From: Kangiellaceae bacterium
GTDB lineage: Bacteria > Pseudomonadota > Gammaproteobacteria > Enterobacterales > Kangiellaceae
Assembly: GCA_026196875.1 (NCBI GenBank)
Contig: JAPHTP010000005.1
Location: forward strand, 1-64,000
Direction of reading: 5' to 3'
DNA: 64,000 nucleotides
Below are positions 52,842 to 61,644 of the stretch, piece after piece. The position numbers and the translations under genes are program-made. Under the pieces are notes generated by a model, which had not been told where the DNA came from, did no database searches, and saw only the letters and a list, made by a program, of their open reading frames with translations. Every line of letters starts with the position of its first letter. Within the stretch, counting starts at the first letter, position 1.

Positions 52842-54440
52842 ATGAACTCAATCAGGTTAGCAAAACACTCTATGTTAGCTTCAACGCTAGTGTTAGGGCT
52901 TCTAGCATGTGGTGGTGGCGATAATTTTGGCCAGCAACCACCTACGAGTAACGATCTAACTTGGACAATGGGGACATTTCAAGCGGCTTCGGTTTATAAA
53001 AATTTTTGCCAAAGTCCTCGTAGCGGAACAGATATAAATGGAAATACCTTTCCTGACCAACAAGGGTCGACGGCTCACGAAAATTTCTGGTTACGTTCAT
53101 GGAGCAATGATACTTATTTGTGGTATGACGAACTACCTGATTTGAATCCTAACAGCTACTCGGACACACTCACTTATTTTGGCTTACTTAAGACTGACGC
53201 CACGACCCCATCAGGCAATCCAAGAGATAAATTTCACTTCACTTACAACACCGCAGAATATCAACAACTGGTTCAATCTGGCACTTCAGTAAGCTATGGT
53301 ATTGATTGGTTGTTGACGAGTTCAACTCCACCACGTGATTTATATATTAGATTTATCGAACCAGGCTCCCCTGCAGCAAATCCGAGCTTAAACTTAGCAA
53401 GAGGAGTGAGAGTATTGGAGATTGACGGTGTTAACTTTGAAAATGGTACTGACACTGCCACTTTAAATGCTGGTTTATATCCTTCGACGGATGGCGAATC
53501 TCACACATTTACAGTACTTGATGCGGGCGCAAGCCAGTCAAGGCAGGTCACTATAACGGCAACCGAAGTCACTGCCGATCCTGTTCCCCTTGTTGATACA
53601 TACGCCACCAATAGTGGAACAGTTGGCTACATATACTTCAACGATCATAACTTTGTTTCTGAAGATCGTTTATACGAAGCGATGACCCAGATGTCGAATG
53701 CCAACGTATCAGATCTTGTTCTGGATCTCCGCTACAATGGCGGTGGGTTATTGTATATTGCAAGTCAGTTGTCTTATATGATTGCGGGGGCGACAGCTAC
53801 CAACAATAGAACTTTTGAATTAGTGCGTTTTAACGATAAGCACCCAACAACAAACCCTGTCACTGGCCAAGCGATTCAACCAACCCCATTCTATAACTCT
53901 ATCTCGCAATATAGTGATACTTATGCTCAGGGAACACCGCTTCCCAGTTTAAGTTTGAATAGAGTTTTTATTCTTTCTACCGCAGGAACTTGTTCTGCAA
54001 GTGAAGCTATTATCAATGCACTTAGAGGGATTAATATTGAAGTCATTCTAATCGGCGAAACAACATGCGGAAAGCCTTATGGTTTTTACGCAACCGATAA
54101 CTGCGGCACAACTTATTTCACTATTCAGTTTGATGGTGTTAACGACCAGGGACAAGGTGGGTATTCCGACGGCTTTTCTCCTACCAATACTCCGAGTACT
54201 CCTGGAGAATTAATCACAGGTTGCTACGTTGAAGACGATATTACTTCGGTTCTAGGTGATCAAGCTGACCCACTTATTGCCGCTGCGCTGAATTACCGAG
54301 TATCCGGTAGCTGTCCGACAATATCGATGTCGCAAAGGAAATCGGTCAAATCCGACATTGCATCTCAAGCTGCAAGGAGAGATAAGGCTGATGCGATAAA
54401 AGTGCCAGTGAAGTTTAACCAGAAAATCTATCTCAATTAA
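52842..54440 (+). CDS. S41-family protease lipoprotein
   Basis: A 532-residue protein with a lipobox (VLGLLACGGG, cysteine near residue 23) and a CGGGD start of the mature chain, as in many outer-membrane-linked lipoproteins. A PDZ-like segment (IEPGSPAANPSLNLARGVRV) is followed by the S41 tail-protease domain: the VSDLVLDLRYNGGGLL strand, the catalytic serine in STAGTCSASEAII and the lysine in TTCGKPYG. The ending is Lys/Arg-rich. GGAGG before the ATG fixes the start. A small lipoprotein gene follows 21 bp later. The substrate is unknown. Confidence 0.9.
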   Translation: MNSIRLAKHSMLASTLVLGLLACGGGDNFGQQPPTSNDLTWTMGTFQAASVYKNFCQSPRSGTDINGNTFPDQQGSTAHENFWLRSWSNDTYLWYDELPDLNPNSYSDTLTYFGLLKTDATTPSGNPRDKFHFTYNTAEYQQLVQSGTSVSYGIDWLLTSSTPPRDLYIRFIEPGSPAANPSLNLARGVRVLEIDGVNFENGTDTATLNAGLYPSTDGESHTFTVLDAGASQSRQVTITATEVTADPVPLVDTYATNSGTVGYIYFNDHNFVSEDRLYEAMTQMSNANVSDLVLDLRYNGGGLLYIASQLSYMIAGATATNNRTFELVRFNDKHPTTNPVTGQAIQPTPFYNSISQYSDTYAQGTPLPSLSLNRVFILSTAGTCSASEAIINALRGINIEVILIGETTCGKPYGFYATDNCGTTYFTIQFDGVNDQGQGGYSDGFSPTNTPSTPGELITGCYVEDDITSVLGDQADPLIAAALNYRVSGSCPTISMSQRKSVKSDIASQAARRDKADAIKVPVKFNQKIYLN

Positions 54441-54461
54441 CTGTCTAGAAAATTGAATGTT

Positions 54462-54848
54462 ATGAAACTAAATCGGATAGTCTCAGTAACATGTCTTGCA
54501 GCTTTTTTAGGAGGCTGCAAGACGGTTTCATTGGAAAATGCCAAGCCGGCTGTTGTGACGTCACACTCGGATCAATCGATATCGGCTTTGCGTGCAGCGA
54601 TAAAAGATGTCCTAAATAATACGCAGGTAACGGTTGCAGGCAATGCATTTACTCAAAGCAGTCGCTTGGTGCTACAGAGAAAACCTATAATAGGTCCTGA
54701 TGGTTTGCCTGTGCAAACTCGTGTCGATGAGTCACCTATCACCATTAAACTTTACAAGGTGCAAAATAAATGCGTAATTGAATATGTCCAAAATGCTAAG
54801 CTCAAAATAGTCGAAGATTTAGAATGCGAAATTAAAGCCGAAAAATAG
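54462..54848 (+). CDS. small hypothetical lipoprotein
   Basis: About 128 residues from the ATG at 54462 (a TTG at 54453 adds three residues). The signal has the lipobox AAFLGGCKTV. The mature region begins with Ser/Asn-rich sequence and continues as a compact domain with strands such as GNAFTQSSRLVLQRKP, and two cysteines near the end (NKCVIEYV, EDLECEIK). No family is recognised. It follows the S41 protease gene closely and ends before a terminator, so the two probably form one unit. Confidence 0.65.
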   Translation: MKLNRIVSVTCLAAFLGGCKTVSLENAKPAVVTSHSDQSISALRAAIKDVLNNTQVTVAGNAFTQSSRLVLQRKPIIGPDGLPVQTRVDESPITIKLYKVQNKCVIEYVQNAKLKIVEDLECEIKAEK

Positions 54849-54852
54849 ATCA

Positions 54853-54879
54853 GAAAAGGCACCTAAAGGGTACCTTTTT
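54853..54879 (+). terminator. terminator after the S41 protease operon
   Basis: AAAAGGCACC and GGTACCTTTT form a stem with one mismatch around TAAAG, followed by TT. It starts five bases after the lipoprotein stop and lies between convergent genes. Confidence 0.75.
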
Positions 54880-54901
54880 TACTTAATATTTCTCGAGAAG
54901 G

Positions 54902-55912
54902 TTACTGATTTTTAATACCAGCATTGTTTCCTTCAAGTGCTCTTTCAGCGCGATAACTTGAACGCACAAAAGGTCCGGAAACCACTTCTTTGAACCCAAG
55001 TTCCAGCCCCCATTCGCGGTACTTATCAAACTGCTCCGGCGTGACATAACGCTCAACCGGTAAGTGATTTGGCGTAGGTCTCAAATACTGCCCAAAGGTT
55101 ACGATATCCAGATTGATTTCTCGTAGATCGCGCATTGTCTCCATAATTTCTTCGTCGGTTTCACCTAACCCCAACATTAAGCTAGTTTTAGTTAAGATGT
55201 CAGGTCGATAGATTTTAGAATGCTTCAACAACGCCATTGTAGTTTCGTAACTAGCTCGCGGATCTCTTACTGGGTGAGTTAATCTTTTTACTGTCTCGAG
55301 ATTTTGGGCGAATACCTTGATACCGGAATCAAGAACCTTTTCTAAATCAGCCAGATTACCTTTAAAGTCGGGTGTTAATGTTTCTACATTAATACTCGGA
55401 CTCGCCTCGATGATAGCCCTGACACAATTAGCATAATGCTGGGCTCCGCCATCTTCAAGATCGTCGCGATCAACCGAGGTCAGTACAACATACTTTAGAC
55501 CTGTCGCTGCAACAGACTCGGCGGCATTTTTAGGTTCATCTTTATCCAACCATCCTTTTGGATTACCTGTATCCACGGCACAGAATTTACAGGCCCTAGT
55601 ACACACAGCTCCCATCAACATGATTGTTGCAGTACCGGCACTCCAACATTCTCCCATATTAGGACACATGGACTCTTCACATACTGTGGCAAGACGGTTT
55701 TCACGAACATTGCTCTTCATGTCTTTATACTTGCCACCGGTGGGCAACTGCACTTTTAACCAACTAGGTTTGCGCCCCAGCGGGTGTGTATCGCTACTAG
55801 TATTATTTTTAATTCCATTTTTAATTGCGTTAAACCCGTGTTCAGTTTCAAATTTTGAACCGCTTTTTACAACAATAGGAATTCTTTTGTCATCACTCAT
55901 AACATTTCTCAT
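54902..55912 (-). CDS. lipA: lipoyl synthase LipA
   Basis: A 336-residue radical-SAM enzyme that inserts two sulfur atoms into protein-bound octanoate. The auxiliary cluster cysteines are in [12 protein letters not shown], and the radical-SAM cluster motif CxxxCxxC is CTRACKFC. The rest follows the family ([20 protein letters not shown], then [19 protein letters not shown]). The N-terminal ~50 residues are longer than in E. coli and include a 12-bp repeat. Starts at 55912 or 55900 are both possible. It is directly downstream of lipB, the usual order, 36 bp apart. Confidence 0.97.
   Translation of the reverse strand: MRNVMSDDKRIPIVVKSGSKFETEHGFNAIKNGIKNNTSSDTHPLGRKPSWLKVQLPTGGKYKDMKSNVRENRLATVCEESMCPNMGECWSAGTATIMLMGAVCTRACKFCAVDTGNPKGWLDKDEPKNAAESVAATGLKYVVLTSVDRDDLEDGGAQHYANCVRAIIEASPSINVETLTPDFKGNLADLEKVLDSGIKVFAQNLETVKRLTHPVRDPRASYETTMALLKHSKIYRPDILTKTSLMLGLGETDEEIMETMRDLREINLDIVTFGQYLRPTPNHLPVERYVTPEQFDKYREWGLELGFKEVVSGPFVRSSYRAERALEGNNAGIKNQ
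55805..55828 (-). repeat. 12-bp in-frame duplication in lipA
   Basis: ATTTTTAATTCC and ATTTTTAATTGC stand head to tail. They encode AIKN and GIKN in the variable N-terminal part of LipA. Confidence 0.6.
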
Positions 55913-55948
55913 TCACTTTCCAATTTGGATTTTTCACAATTGGAAAAG

Positions 55949-56647
55949 TTAATTACTCGCAACATTTGTTAACTTCTCACTCTGTTCATCGACCCAATCT
56001 ACCTGTGGGTAATCGAGAATTTTACAAACGCTGGATACTAAGTCTTCGCCTATTCTTATCAATTCATTTGGTCCGCCGCATTCACTTACCTGAGTAACTT
56101 CCATACCAGCATAGCCGCAAGGATTAATTCTTAAGAATGGTTCCGGATCCATAGCAACGTTAAGCGCTAATCCATGGAATGAGGAGCCTCTTCGAATTCT
56201 CAACCCTAGCGAACATATTTTCTTTTCACCTACATACACACCTGGAGCATCAGGTCTCGGCGCACTTTCGATGGCATATTTTTTTAGTAGATCAACAACG
56301 GCATTTTCAATTGCGGTTACTAGCTGCCTTACACCTATTTTTTTTCTCCGTAAATCGATAAGAAAATAAGCGACTTGTTGTCCTGGCCCGTGATAAGTCA
56401 CCTGTCCCCCACGATCAACTTGAACAACAGGTATATCGCCAGGCATTAATAGATGCTCTTTTTTGCCAGCCTGTCCTTGAGTAAATACAGGATCGTGCTC
56501 AACCAGCCATAATTCATCTACAGATTGTACTCCCCTCTCGTCAGTAAAGGCCTGCATTTTCTGCCAAACAGGCACGTATGTCTGTCGACCTAGTTGTCTA
56601 ACAACAAGCTGTTGCTCCAAGGGCAAGTTTTTCAGTTTTTCCGACAT
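55949..56647 (-). CDS. lipB: octanoyltransferase LipB
   Basis: A 232-residue enzyme that transfers octanoyl from acyl carrier protein to lipoyl domains. Family marks are [38 protein letters not shown] and [16 protein letters not shown]. The active-site cysteine and lysine lie in [13 protein letters not shown] and in the [10 protein letters not shown] segment. Length is normal. It lies between ybeD (11 bp upstream) and lipA in the standard lipoate block. Confidence 0.97.
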   Translation of the reverse strand: MSEKLKNLPLEQQLVVRQLGRQTYVPVWQKMQAFTDERGVQSVDELWLVEHDPVFTQGQAGKKEHLLMPGDIPVVQVDRGGQVTYHGPGQQVAYFLIDLRRKKIGVRQLVTAIENAVVDLLKKYAIESAPRPDAPGVYVGEKKICSLGLRIRRGSSFHGLALNVAMDPEPFLRINPCGYAGMEVTQVSECGGPNELIRIGEDLVSSVCKILDYPQVDWVDEQSEKLTNVASN

Positions 56648-56658
56648 CGCACTACTGA

Positions 56659-56946
56659 TTACAAGCAGAATTTAACGTGCTCAATCTTATTTACCTCAAC
56701 GTAAATTTGATCAAGCTGTTCTTTTGACGTTGCCATAAATGTAACGCTAACGGCGACATAGTTTCCATTTCGGCTAGGGCTAACCTTAGGCGAATAATCT
56801 CCGGGAATATGTTGTTGGATCACCGCCACAATATCATTTTCTACGCCTTCAACAGCATGCGCCATTGCCTTAAACAAAAACTGGCAAGGAAACTCCCACA
56901 AATCAGGGTTATGCTCTTGATTGTTGTCTTGCGTATTGTCGCTCAT
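56659..56946 (-). CDS. ybeD: YbeD/DUF493 family protein
   Basis: A 95-residue cytoplasmic protein with the YbeD ferredoxin-like fold: [39 protein letters not shown] and a closing [15 protein letters not shown]. The family sits between dacA and lipB in many gammaproteobacteria and its role is unknown. The first 15 residues are polar and variable. A GAGAG binding site precedes the ATG. The upstream gap to dacA contains a 16-bp tandem repeat. Confidence 0.9.
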   Translation of the reverse strand: MSDNTQDNNQEHNPDLWEFPCQFLFKAMAHAVEGVENDIVAVIQQHIPGDYSPKVSPSRNGNYVAVSVTFMATSKEQLDQIYVEVNKIEHVKFCL

Positions 56947-56969
56947 TATTCATCTCTCTTGGCTTATAA

Positions 56970-57048
56970 GCCAATAATCTGGGTGCACTAAAATCTAGGT
57001 ACTGTAAAATCTAGACCCCCTAAAATCTAGCTCCCCTAAAGTCAGGGT
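56970..57048. repeat. 16-bp tandem repeat between ybeD and dacA
   Basis: Four clear units, GCACTAAAATCTAGGT, ACTGTAAAATCTAGAC, CCCCTAAAATCTAGCT and CCCCTAAAGTCAGGGT, follow a weaker 15-base unit (GCCAATAATCTGGGT). They share a TAAAATCTAG core. The tract lies upstream of the ybeD start and in the dacA trailer. Confidence 0.8.
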
Positions 57049-57159
57049 ACTCTGAGTACCAAAATTTACTCTGATCCTCAGTGGTATTGTACATTTTAGC
57101 TACAAAAAACAACGCAGGCTAATAGCCTGCGTCCATAGAAGCCAGGATCGATTGATTGT

Positions 57160-58344
57160 TTATTCAAACAATGAGTCAAACCACTTGCTGACAGAATCAG
57201 CCGTACGTCCAAAAAAGCCAGCTTCTGCTACATCTTGCAGCGCCACTAAAGGAAACTCTCCAATAGTTTCACCCTCTAGTACAAAAAATACTTTGCCTGC
57301 ACGTTGCCCCTTCTTAATGGGGGCGCTTAAATCTTTTTCAAACTGGTAGTGGGCTTTAATTTGCGGGCCTTTTTTACTTGGGATAGTTAAATAGATATCA
57401 CTTCCAATGCCTAAAGCCACTGTATCTTCCTCACCCATCCAAATACGTGGCTCGGTTAAAACTTTACCCGCTTCAAGTGGCTTAACTGTCTCAAAAAAGC
57501 GAAATCCATAAGAAAGTACTTTCTTGCTCTCAGATTTTCTCGAAGCTTCACTATCGGTTCCCATCACCACAGATATAAGACGCATATTTCCTTTAATTGC
57601 TGAGGAAACCAGGCAGTAACCAGCCTCTTCAGTGTGGCCAGTTTTAATGCCGTCGACGGTTAGACTCGGATCATACAGTAAAGGGTGTCTGTTTTTTGTG
57701 GTTATACCATTGTATTTATAGGCTTTTTCTTTATATAGCGCGTAGTCTTCCGGGTAGTCACGAATTAATGCTTGTCCCAACACAGCCATATCACGAGCTG
57801 TTGTTTTATGCTGGGTAGCAGATAATCCATGGGAATTTTCGAAAAAGGTATTGGTCAACCCCATTTTTTCCGCGTAGTGATTCATCAATTCAACGAACGA
57901 ATCTTCCGAACCCGCTACGTGCTCAGCCAACGCTACTGCGGCATCGTTGCCTGATGAAATAATTAGCCCTCTTTTTAGTTCGCGAACCGTGACTTTTTTG
58001 TTAACTTCAAGCCACATTAGGGAGCTACCTTTGAACACCGGATTTTTAGGATTCGTCGCCCAGGCATTTTCGCTGACAGTAACAACATCATCGTGTGAAA
58101 TACGTCCAGCGCCAATTTCCGCTGATACGACATAACTAGTCATCATTTTCGTCAAACTTGCCGGAGCGACCGGAAGATCTGGATTATGCTCTGCAATCAC
58201 TTTACCACTATCGTAGTCCATTAATACGTACGACTTGGCTTGTAGTGATGGAGCTTTAGGCGTTATAGCTGCACTGAAACCGCTGAATAGCAGTGAACTG
58301 GCAAGGCCAATAGAAGTAAGCTTTTTAAGCAAATTTCTTAACAT
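57160..58344 (-). CDS. dacA: D-alanyl-D-alanine carboxypeptidase (PBP5-type)
   Basis: A 394-residue periplasmic enzyme that trims the terminal D-Ala of peptidoglycan side chains. The signal peptide (SLLFSGFSAAI) is followed by SxxK in APASLTKMMTSYV, SxN in IISSGNDAAVALA and KTG in TVDGIKTGHTEEAGYC. The C-terminal beta domain is present and the final stretch (VSKWFDSLFE) can form the amphipathic membrane anchor typical of PBP5. Length and neighbours fit dacA. It has its own gap of about 155 bp from rlpA. Confidence 0.95.
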   Translation of the reverse strand: MLRNLLKKLTSIGLASSLLFSGFSAAITPKAPSLQAKSYVLMDYDSGKVIAEHNPDLPVAPASLTKMMTSYVVSAEIGAGRISHDDVVTVSENAWATNPKNPVFKGSSLMWLEVNKKVTVRELKRGLIISSGNDAAVALAEHVAGSEDSFVELMNHYAEKMGLTNTFFENSHGLSATQHKTTARDMAVLGQALIRDYPEDYALYKEKAYKYNGITTKNRHPLLYDPSLTVDGIKTGHTEEAGYCLVSSAIKGNMRLISVVMGTDSEASRKSESKKVLSYGFRFFETVKPLEAGKVLTEPRIWMGEEDTVALGIGSDIYLTIPSKKGPQIKAHYQFEKDLSAPIKKGQRAGKVFFVLEGETIGEFPLVALQDVAEAGFFGRTADSVSKWFDSLFE

Positions 58345-58500
58345 CTGGTTTCCTAAATATTTCGAAGGGTTATTACGATCAAATCAATCGGGCTGGATTA
58401 TATCATCGCCAAAGCTCGCAAGATAGCCTCTAGCATTACTGCCATGGGTCATCCAGCGATTATTGGCTTGTCAATTATTAAGCTCGAGTAAAGACTTTAC

Positions 58501-59397
58501 TCACTCGTAGACAACCTTGGGCGTTCCAAGTTCATCAATACTTAAGGTAGAAATTAGCTCATGGGCAAGAGATTCGGTGGGAACCGGTCCTATTCTGACT
58601 CGGTATAGTCTTTTTCCATTTCTTTTAATGCTAGTAATTTTAACTGGTAAACGTATCTCCCTATCAAGTACCTTGGCAAGTTTTTGCGCTGTTTTATGTA
58701 CTGAGTAAGCACCCACTTGCACATAACGGGACTTCCCCTGGCTTATTTCGTAGTCTAAGGGTTGGCTTTCATCAACACCTGAAGAGCTAGCTGCTGAAGC
58801 GCTAAAGCGTCCACTACTGTTTGGACTGAAAGTAAGTGTTTCTACTTCCACTCTTGCGGTTCCCTGTTTGGCCATCCCCAATTTATGCGCAGCGGCGTAT
58901 GAAAGATCAATAATTCTACCTTTCTTAAAGGGGCCTCGATCATTAATTTTTACGGTGATTTGTTTACCATTTTCCAGGTTAGTTACCTTGGCGTAAGTTG
59001 GCAAAGGCAAAGTTTTATGGGCTGCCGTGAGTTTAAACATGTCATAGCTTTCACCACTCGAAGTTCGCCGACCATGAAATTTGGTACCATACCAACTGGC
59101 TATCCCACGTTGTTTATAGTTTTCGGCAGATGCTAGCACGCGATAGGTTTTTCCATCCTGTTCGTAAGATGAGGGATTACCGTAACGACTTCTAGGTTCG
59201 TATTTGGGCTTAATGGGTTTAACCTTTGCCCACTCAAATTGCCCTTTGGGCGCTGCATCTTGCTCCTCGGGCATCAAACTTGAACAAGAAGCCAGAAGAG
59301 TCATAAAGGCAAAAGCTAATAACCCTCGTGTTTTATCTACCCGAACTTTGCCCACTCGCTCTTTACCTAGTTGATTGTGAATAAAAATACCTTTCAT
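58501..59397 (-). CDS. rlpA: RlpA septal lytic transglycosylase-like lipoprotein
   Basis: A 298-residue lipoprotein. A 25-residue basic extension precedes the signal core (GLLAFAFMTLLASC, lipobox LLASC). Its residues 10-24 are three pentapeptides (LGKER, VGKVR, VDKTR) from a 15-bp repeat. The double-psi barrel domain shows GIASWYGTKFHGRRTSSGE and VKINDRGPFKKGRIIDLS, with catalytic glutamate and aspartate. The SPOR domain at the end (SRYVQVGAYSVHKTAQKLAK) binds denuded septal peptidoglycan. It lies between mltB and dacA, the usual place. Confidence 0.95.
   Translation of the reverse strand: MKGIFIHNQLGKERVGKVRVDKTRGLLAFAFMTLLASCSSLMPEEQDAAPKGQFEWAKVKPIKPKYEPRSRYGNPSSYEQDGKTYRVLASAENYKQRGIASWYGTKFHGRRTSSGESYDMFKLTAAHKTLPLPTYAKVTNLENGKQITVKINDRGPFKKGRIIDLSYAAAHKLGMAKQGTARVEVETLTFSPNSSGRFSASAASSSGVDESQPLDYEISQGKSRYVQVGAYSVHKTAQKLAKVLDREIRLPVKITSIKRNGKRLYRVRIGPVPTESLAHELISTLSIDELGTPKVVYE
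59326..59370 (-). repeat. 15-bp in-frame repeat at the start of rlpA
   Basis: Window-strand units TCGTGTTTTATCTAC, CCGAACTTTGCCCAC and TCGCTCTTTACCTAG. They are less alike than the others but keep period and frame. Confidence 0.55.
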
Positions 59398-59439
59398 ATT
59401 AAATTATGTTAGCGTGAAATGATCTGTTAGTTAACTCGA

Positions 59440-60474
59440 CTATTTTCCTGCTGCTAATTCTTGCTCTCTTTTTGCTTTGATTGCTTGGCTTAGTTGGTAT
59501 ACGGCTAATGCATATAATCTGCTTCGATTATATCGAGTAATTACATAAAAATTATCTCCGCCAAGCCAATATTCTTCGTTCGCATCAGAGGTTGCAAATG
59601 GAAAAACGCCAAAACTTTTCGAATTAAGGCCTTCACTTGATAGTTTAATTCCGCTTCCCTTAACTTTAGCTAAATCACTTTTCAACTTTAATGCCCGCTG
59701 CACTAATGGTACTGCAGACTCGGGTAGATTAATCTTTTCAGCAACGAAACCACCTTTTTGCCAGCCGTGCTTTTTAAAGTAATTGGCGACACTACCAATC
59801 ATGTCTACCGGGTCATTGAACAGATTTACGGTACCGTCTTGATTAAAATCATGACCATAGTGCCGATAACTACTCGAAATAAACTGGCCCATTCCCATGG
59901 CTCCAGCATATGACCCTTTAATACTTGGAAGCTCCCAGCTTTGCTCCTTGGCTAAAAGATAAAACTGCTCTAGCTCTGAGCGGAAAAACTTAGAGCGCTT
60001 AGGATAGTAAAAACCCAACGTATGTAGTGCTTCGATAACAGGGAAATCCCCTTGAATTCGGCCGAAGAAGGTTTCTACTCCAATAATGCCTACAATGATG
60101 GAACTATCAACACCAAATTGCTCCTCTGCTTGATTCAAGGTTGCTTCATGCTGCCGCCAAAAATCTACGCCTGAATTTATCCTTTTGTCCGTCATCCATA
60201 TTTTGCGGTATCGATGCCAAGGCATTGATTCTGCTGGTTTACTAATCCGGGCAATAATATCTTTTCGTGGAGCAAGTTGAGTCAGTTCGGCAACAATTTT
60301 TTTACTATCAAATCCATGCTGTTGCTGCATTGATTGAGCAAATTCAGTTATTTCTGCATTCGCCTTTTCGGTCGAAACAGCCAACTTAACATCTTTTGCT
60401 TGGGTTAACTGGCAGCCAAATAATACCGAAAGAATAAGGCCTCTACAAAATACACTATGTCGATTAATTGCCAC
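59440..60474 (-). CDS. mltB: lytic murein transglycosylase B
   Basis: A 344-residue lipoprotein (lipobox SVLFGCQ) of the MltB family. The catalytic glutamate is in GVETFFGRIQGDFPVIEALH. Other family marks are FRSELEQFYLLAKE, GSYAGAMGMGQFISSSYRHY, the Asp-rich loop DFNQDGTVNLFNDPVDMIGS and a late NFYVITRYNRSRLYA. It cleaves peptidoglycan glycan strands to 1,6-anhydro products. The position between rodA (45 bp away) and rlpA is conserved in gammaproteobacteria. Confidence 0.95.
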   Translation of the reverse strand: MAINRHSVFCRGLILSVLFGCQLTQAKDVKLAVSTEKANAEITEFAQSMQQQHGFDSKKIVAELTQLAPRKDIIARISKPAESMPWHRYRKIWMTDKRINSGVDFWRQHEATLNQAEEQFGVDSSIIVGIIGVETFFGRIQGDFPVIEALHTLGFYYPKRSKFFRSELEQFYLLAKEQSWELPSIKGSYAGAMGMGQFISSSYRHYGHDFNQDGTVNLFNDPVDMIGSVANYFKKHGWQKGGFVAEKINLPESAVPLVQRALKLKSDLAKVKGSGIKLSSEGLNSKSFGVFPFATSDANEEYWLGGDNFYVITRYNRSRLYALAVYQLSQAIKAKREQELAAGK

Positions 60475-60519
60475 TCTAATTCCTCTAATAATCCTAAAAA
60501 TAATCTTTACTCTTTCACT

Positions 60520-61644
60520 CTAGCCCGGAAGCAGTTTTTTGTGGGTCTGGATCCCCATTAAAATGCCGAACGATGCCATCAAAGTAACCATAGAAGTACC
60601 ACCATAACTTACCAAAGGCAAAGGCAGTCCTACTACCGGAAGAATACCGGTAACCATACCGATATTAACAAACACATATACGAAAAAGGTTAACGTAATT
60701 GCCCCCGCCAACAATCGAGTGAAGGTATCTTGAGCTTTGACCGAAATAAAAAAACCTCTGCCGATAATCCATAAATAGATGGCCAGTAAAATTAAGATCC
60801 CAAAAAAGCCAAACTCTTCACCTAATACTGCAAAAATGAAATCAGTATTACGTTCAGGTAAAAACTCTAATTGTGACTGAGTACCTTCAAGCCAGCCTTT
60901 TCCTTTAAGTCCACCGGAGCCAATAGCGATTTGCGACTGGATAATATGATAACCACTGCCTAGGGGATCTTTTTCTGGATCGAGGAAAGTTAACACCCGT
61001 TGTTTCTGATATCCCTGCATAACAAAAAACCAATGCACGGGTGCGTATGAGACTGCAAGTATCACCAAGCTCGAAATTATCTTCCAACTAATACCTGCTA
61101 GAAAAATCACGAATACGCCGGAACTGGCAATTAAAATTGAGGTTCCCAGATCGGGTTGAATCATGATTAATAAAGTTGGAACTCCGATTAATGTAACCGC
61201 CACCACCAACTCGCTTAGCCTTGGCGGCAAAGACCGCTCAGCAAAATACCAAGCAAGCATCATCGGAACGGCCAATTTCATAATTTCAGAAGGTTGAAAA
61301 CGGAAAAACCCCAAATCCAACCAACGCTGTGCGCCTTTACCTTTATCGCCAACCAAAATAACGGCGACTAAAAGAAGTACTCCCGCCGCATATAAAAAGG
61401 GCGTCCATTTTTGATAAACCCTGGGAGGTATCCATGCTAGAAAAAACATCGCGGCAAAAGCTAATGCGAGACGGATAATCTGTCTATTTAATTGCGCCTG
61501 ACTTTCGCCTGTAGCGCTGTAGAGCACTAGCAACCCAAATCCCATTAGCACGATCAACCCAGCTAACAGTGGCAAGTCCACGTGCAGCTGCTGCGCTAAG
61601 CTTTTGCCGCGCCGATCTGAATTATCATGGTCAATCAGAGCCAT
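60520..61644 (-). CDS. rodA: rod-shape determining SEDS protein RodA
   Basis: A 374-residue membrane protein of the SEDS glycosyltransferase family with about ten helices. The loop between helices 7 and 8 contains the catalytic region [20 protein letters not shown] and [20 protein letters not shown]. The closing [20 protein letters not shown]-type helix and [10 protein letters not shown] are strong RodA/FtsW marks. It polymerises lipid II during elongation together with PBP2. Its start overlaps the mrdA stop, so the pair is translationally coupled. Confidence 0.97.
   Translation of the reverse strand: MALIDHDNSDRRGKSLAQQLHVDLPLLAGLIVLMGFGLLVLYSATGESQAQLNRQIIRLALAFAAMFFLAWIPPRVYQKWTPFLYAAGVLLLVAVILVGDKGKGAQRWLDLGFFRFQPSEIMKLAVPMMLAWYFAERSLPPRLSELVVAVTLIGVPTLLIMIQPDLGTSILIASSGVFVIFLAGISWKIISSLVILAVSYAPVHWFFVMQGYQKQRVLTFLDPEKDPLGSGYHIIQSQIAIGSGGLKGKGWLEGTQSQLEFLPERNTDFIFAVLGEEFGFFGILILLAIYLWIIGRGFFISVKAQDTFTRLLAGAITLTFFVYVFVNIGMVTGILPVVGLPLPLVSYGGTSMVTLMASFGILMGIQTHKKLLPG

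Noticed and set aside
56970-57048. The 16-bp repeat as a small CRISPR array
   Set aside because: Units are directly joined with no spacers, far too short for CRISPR repeats, and no cas gene is in the window.
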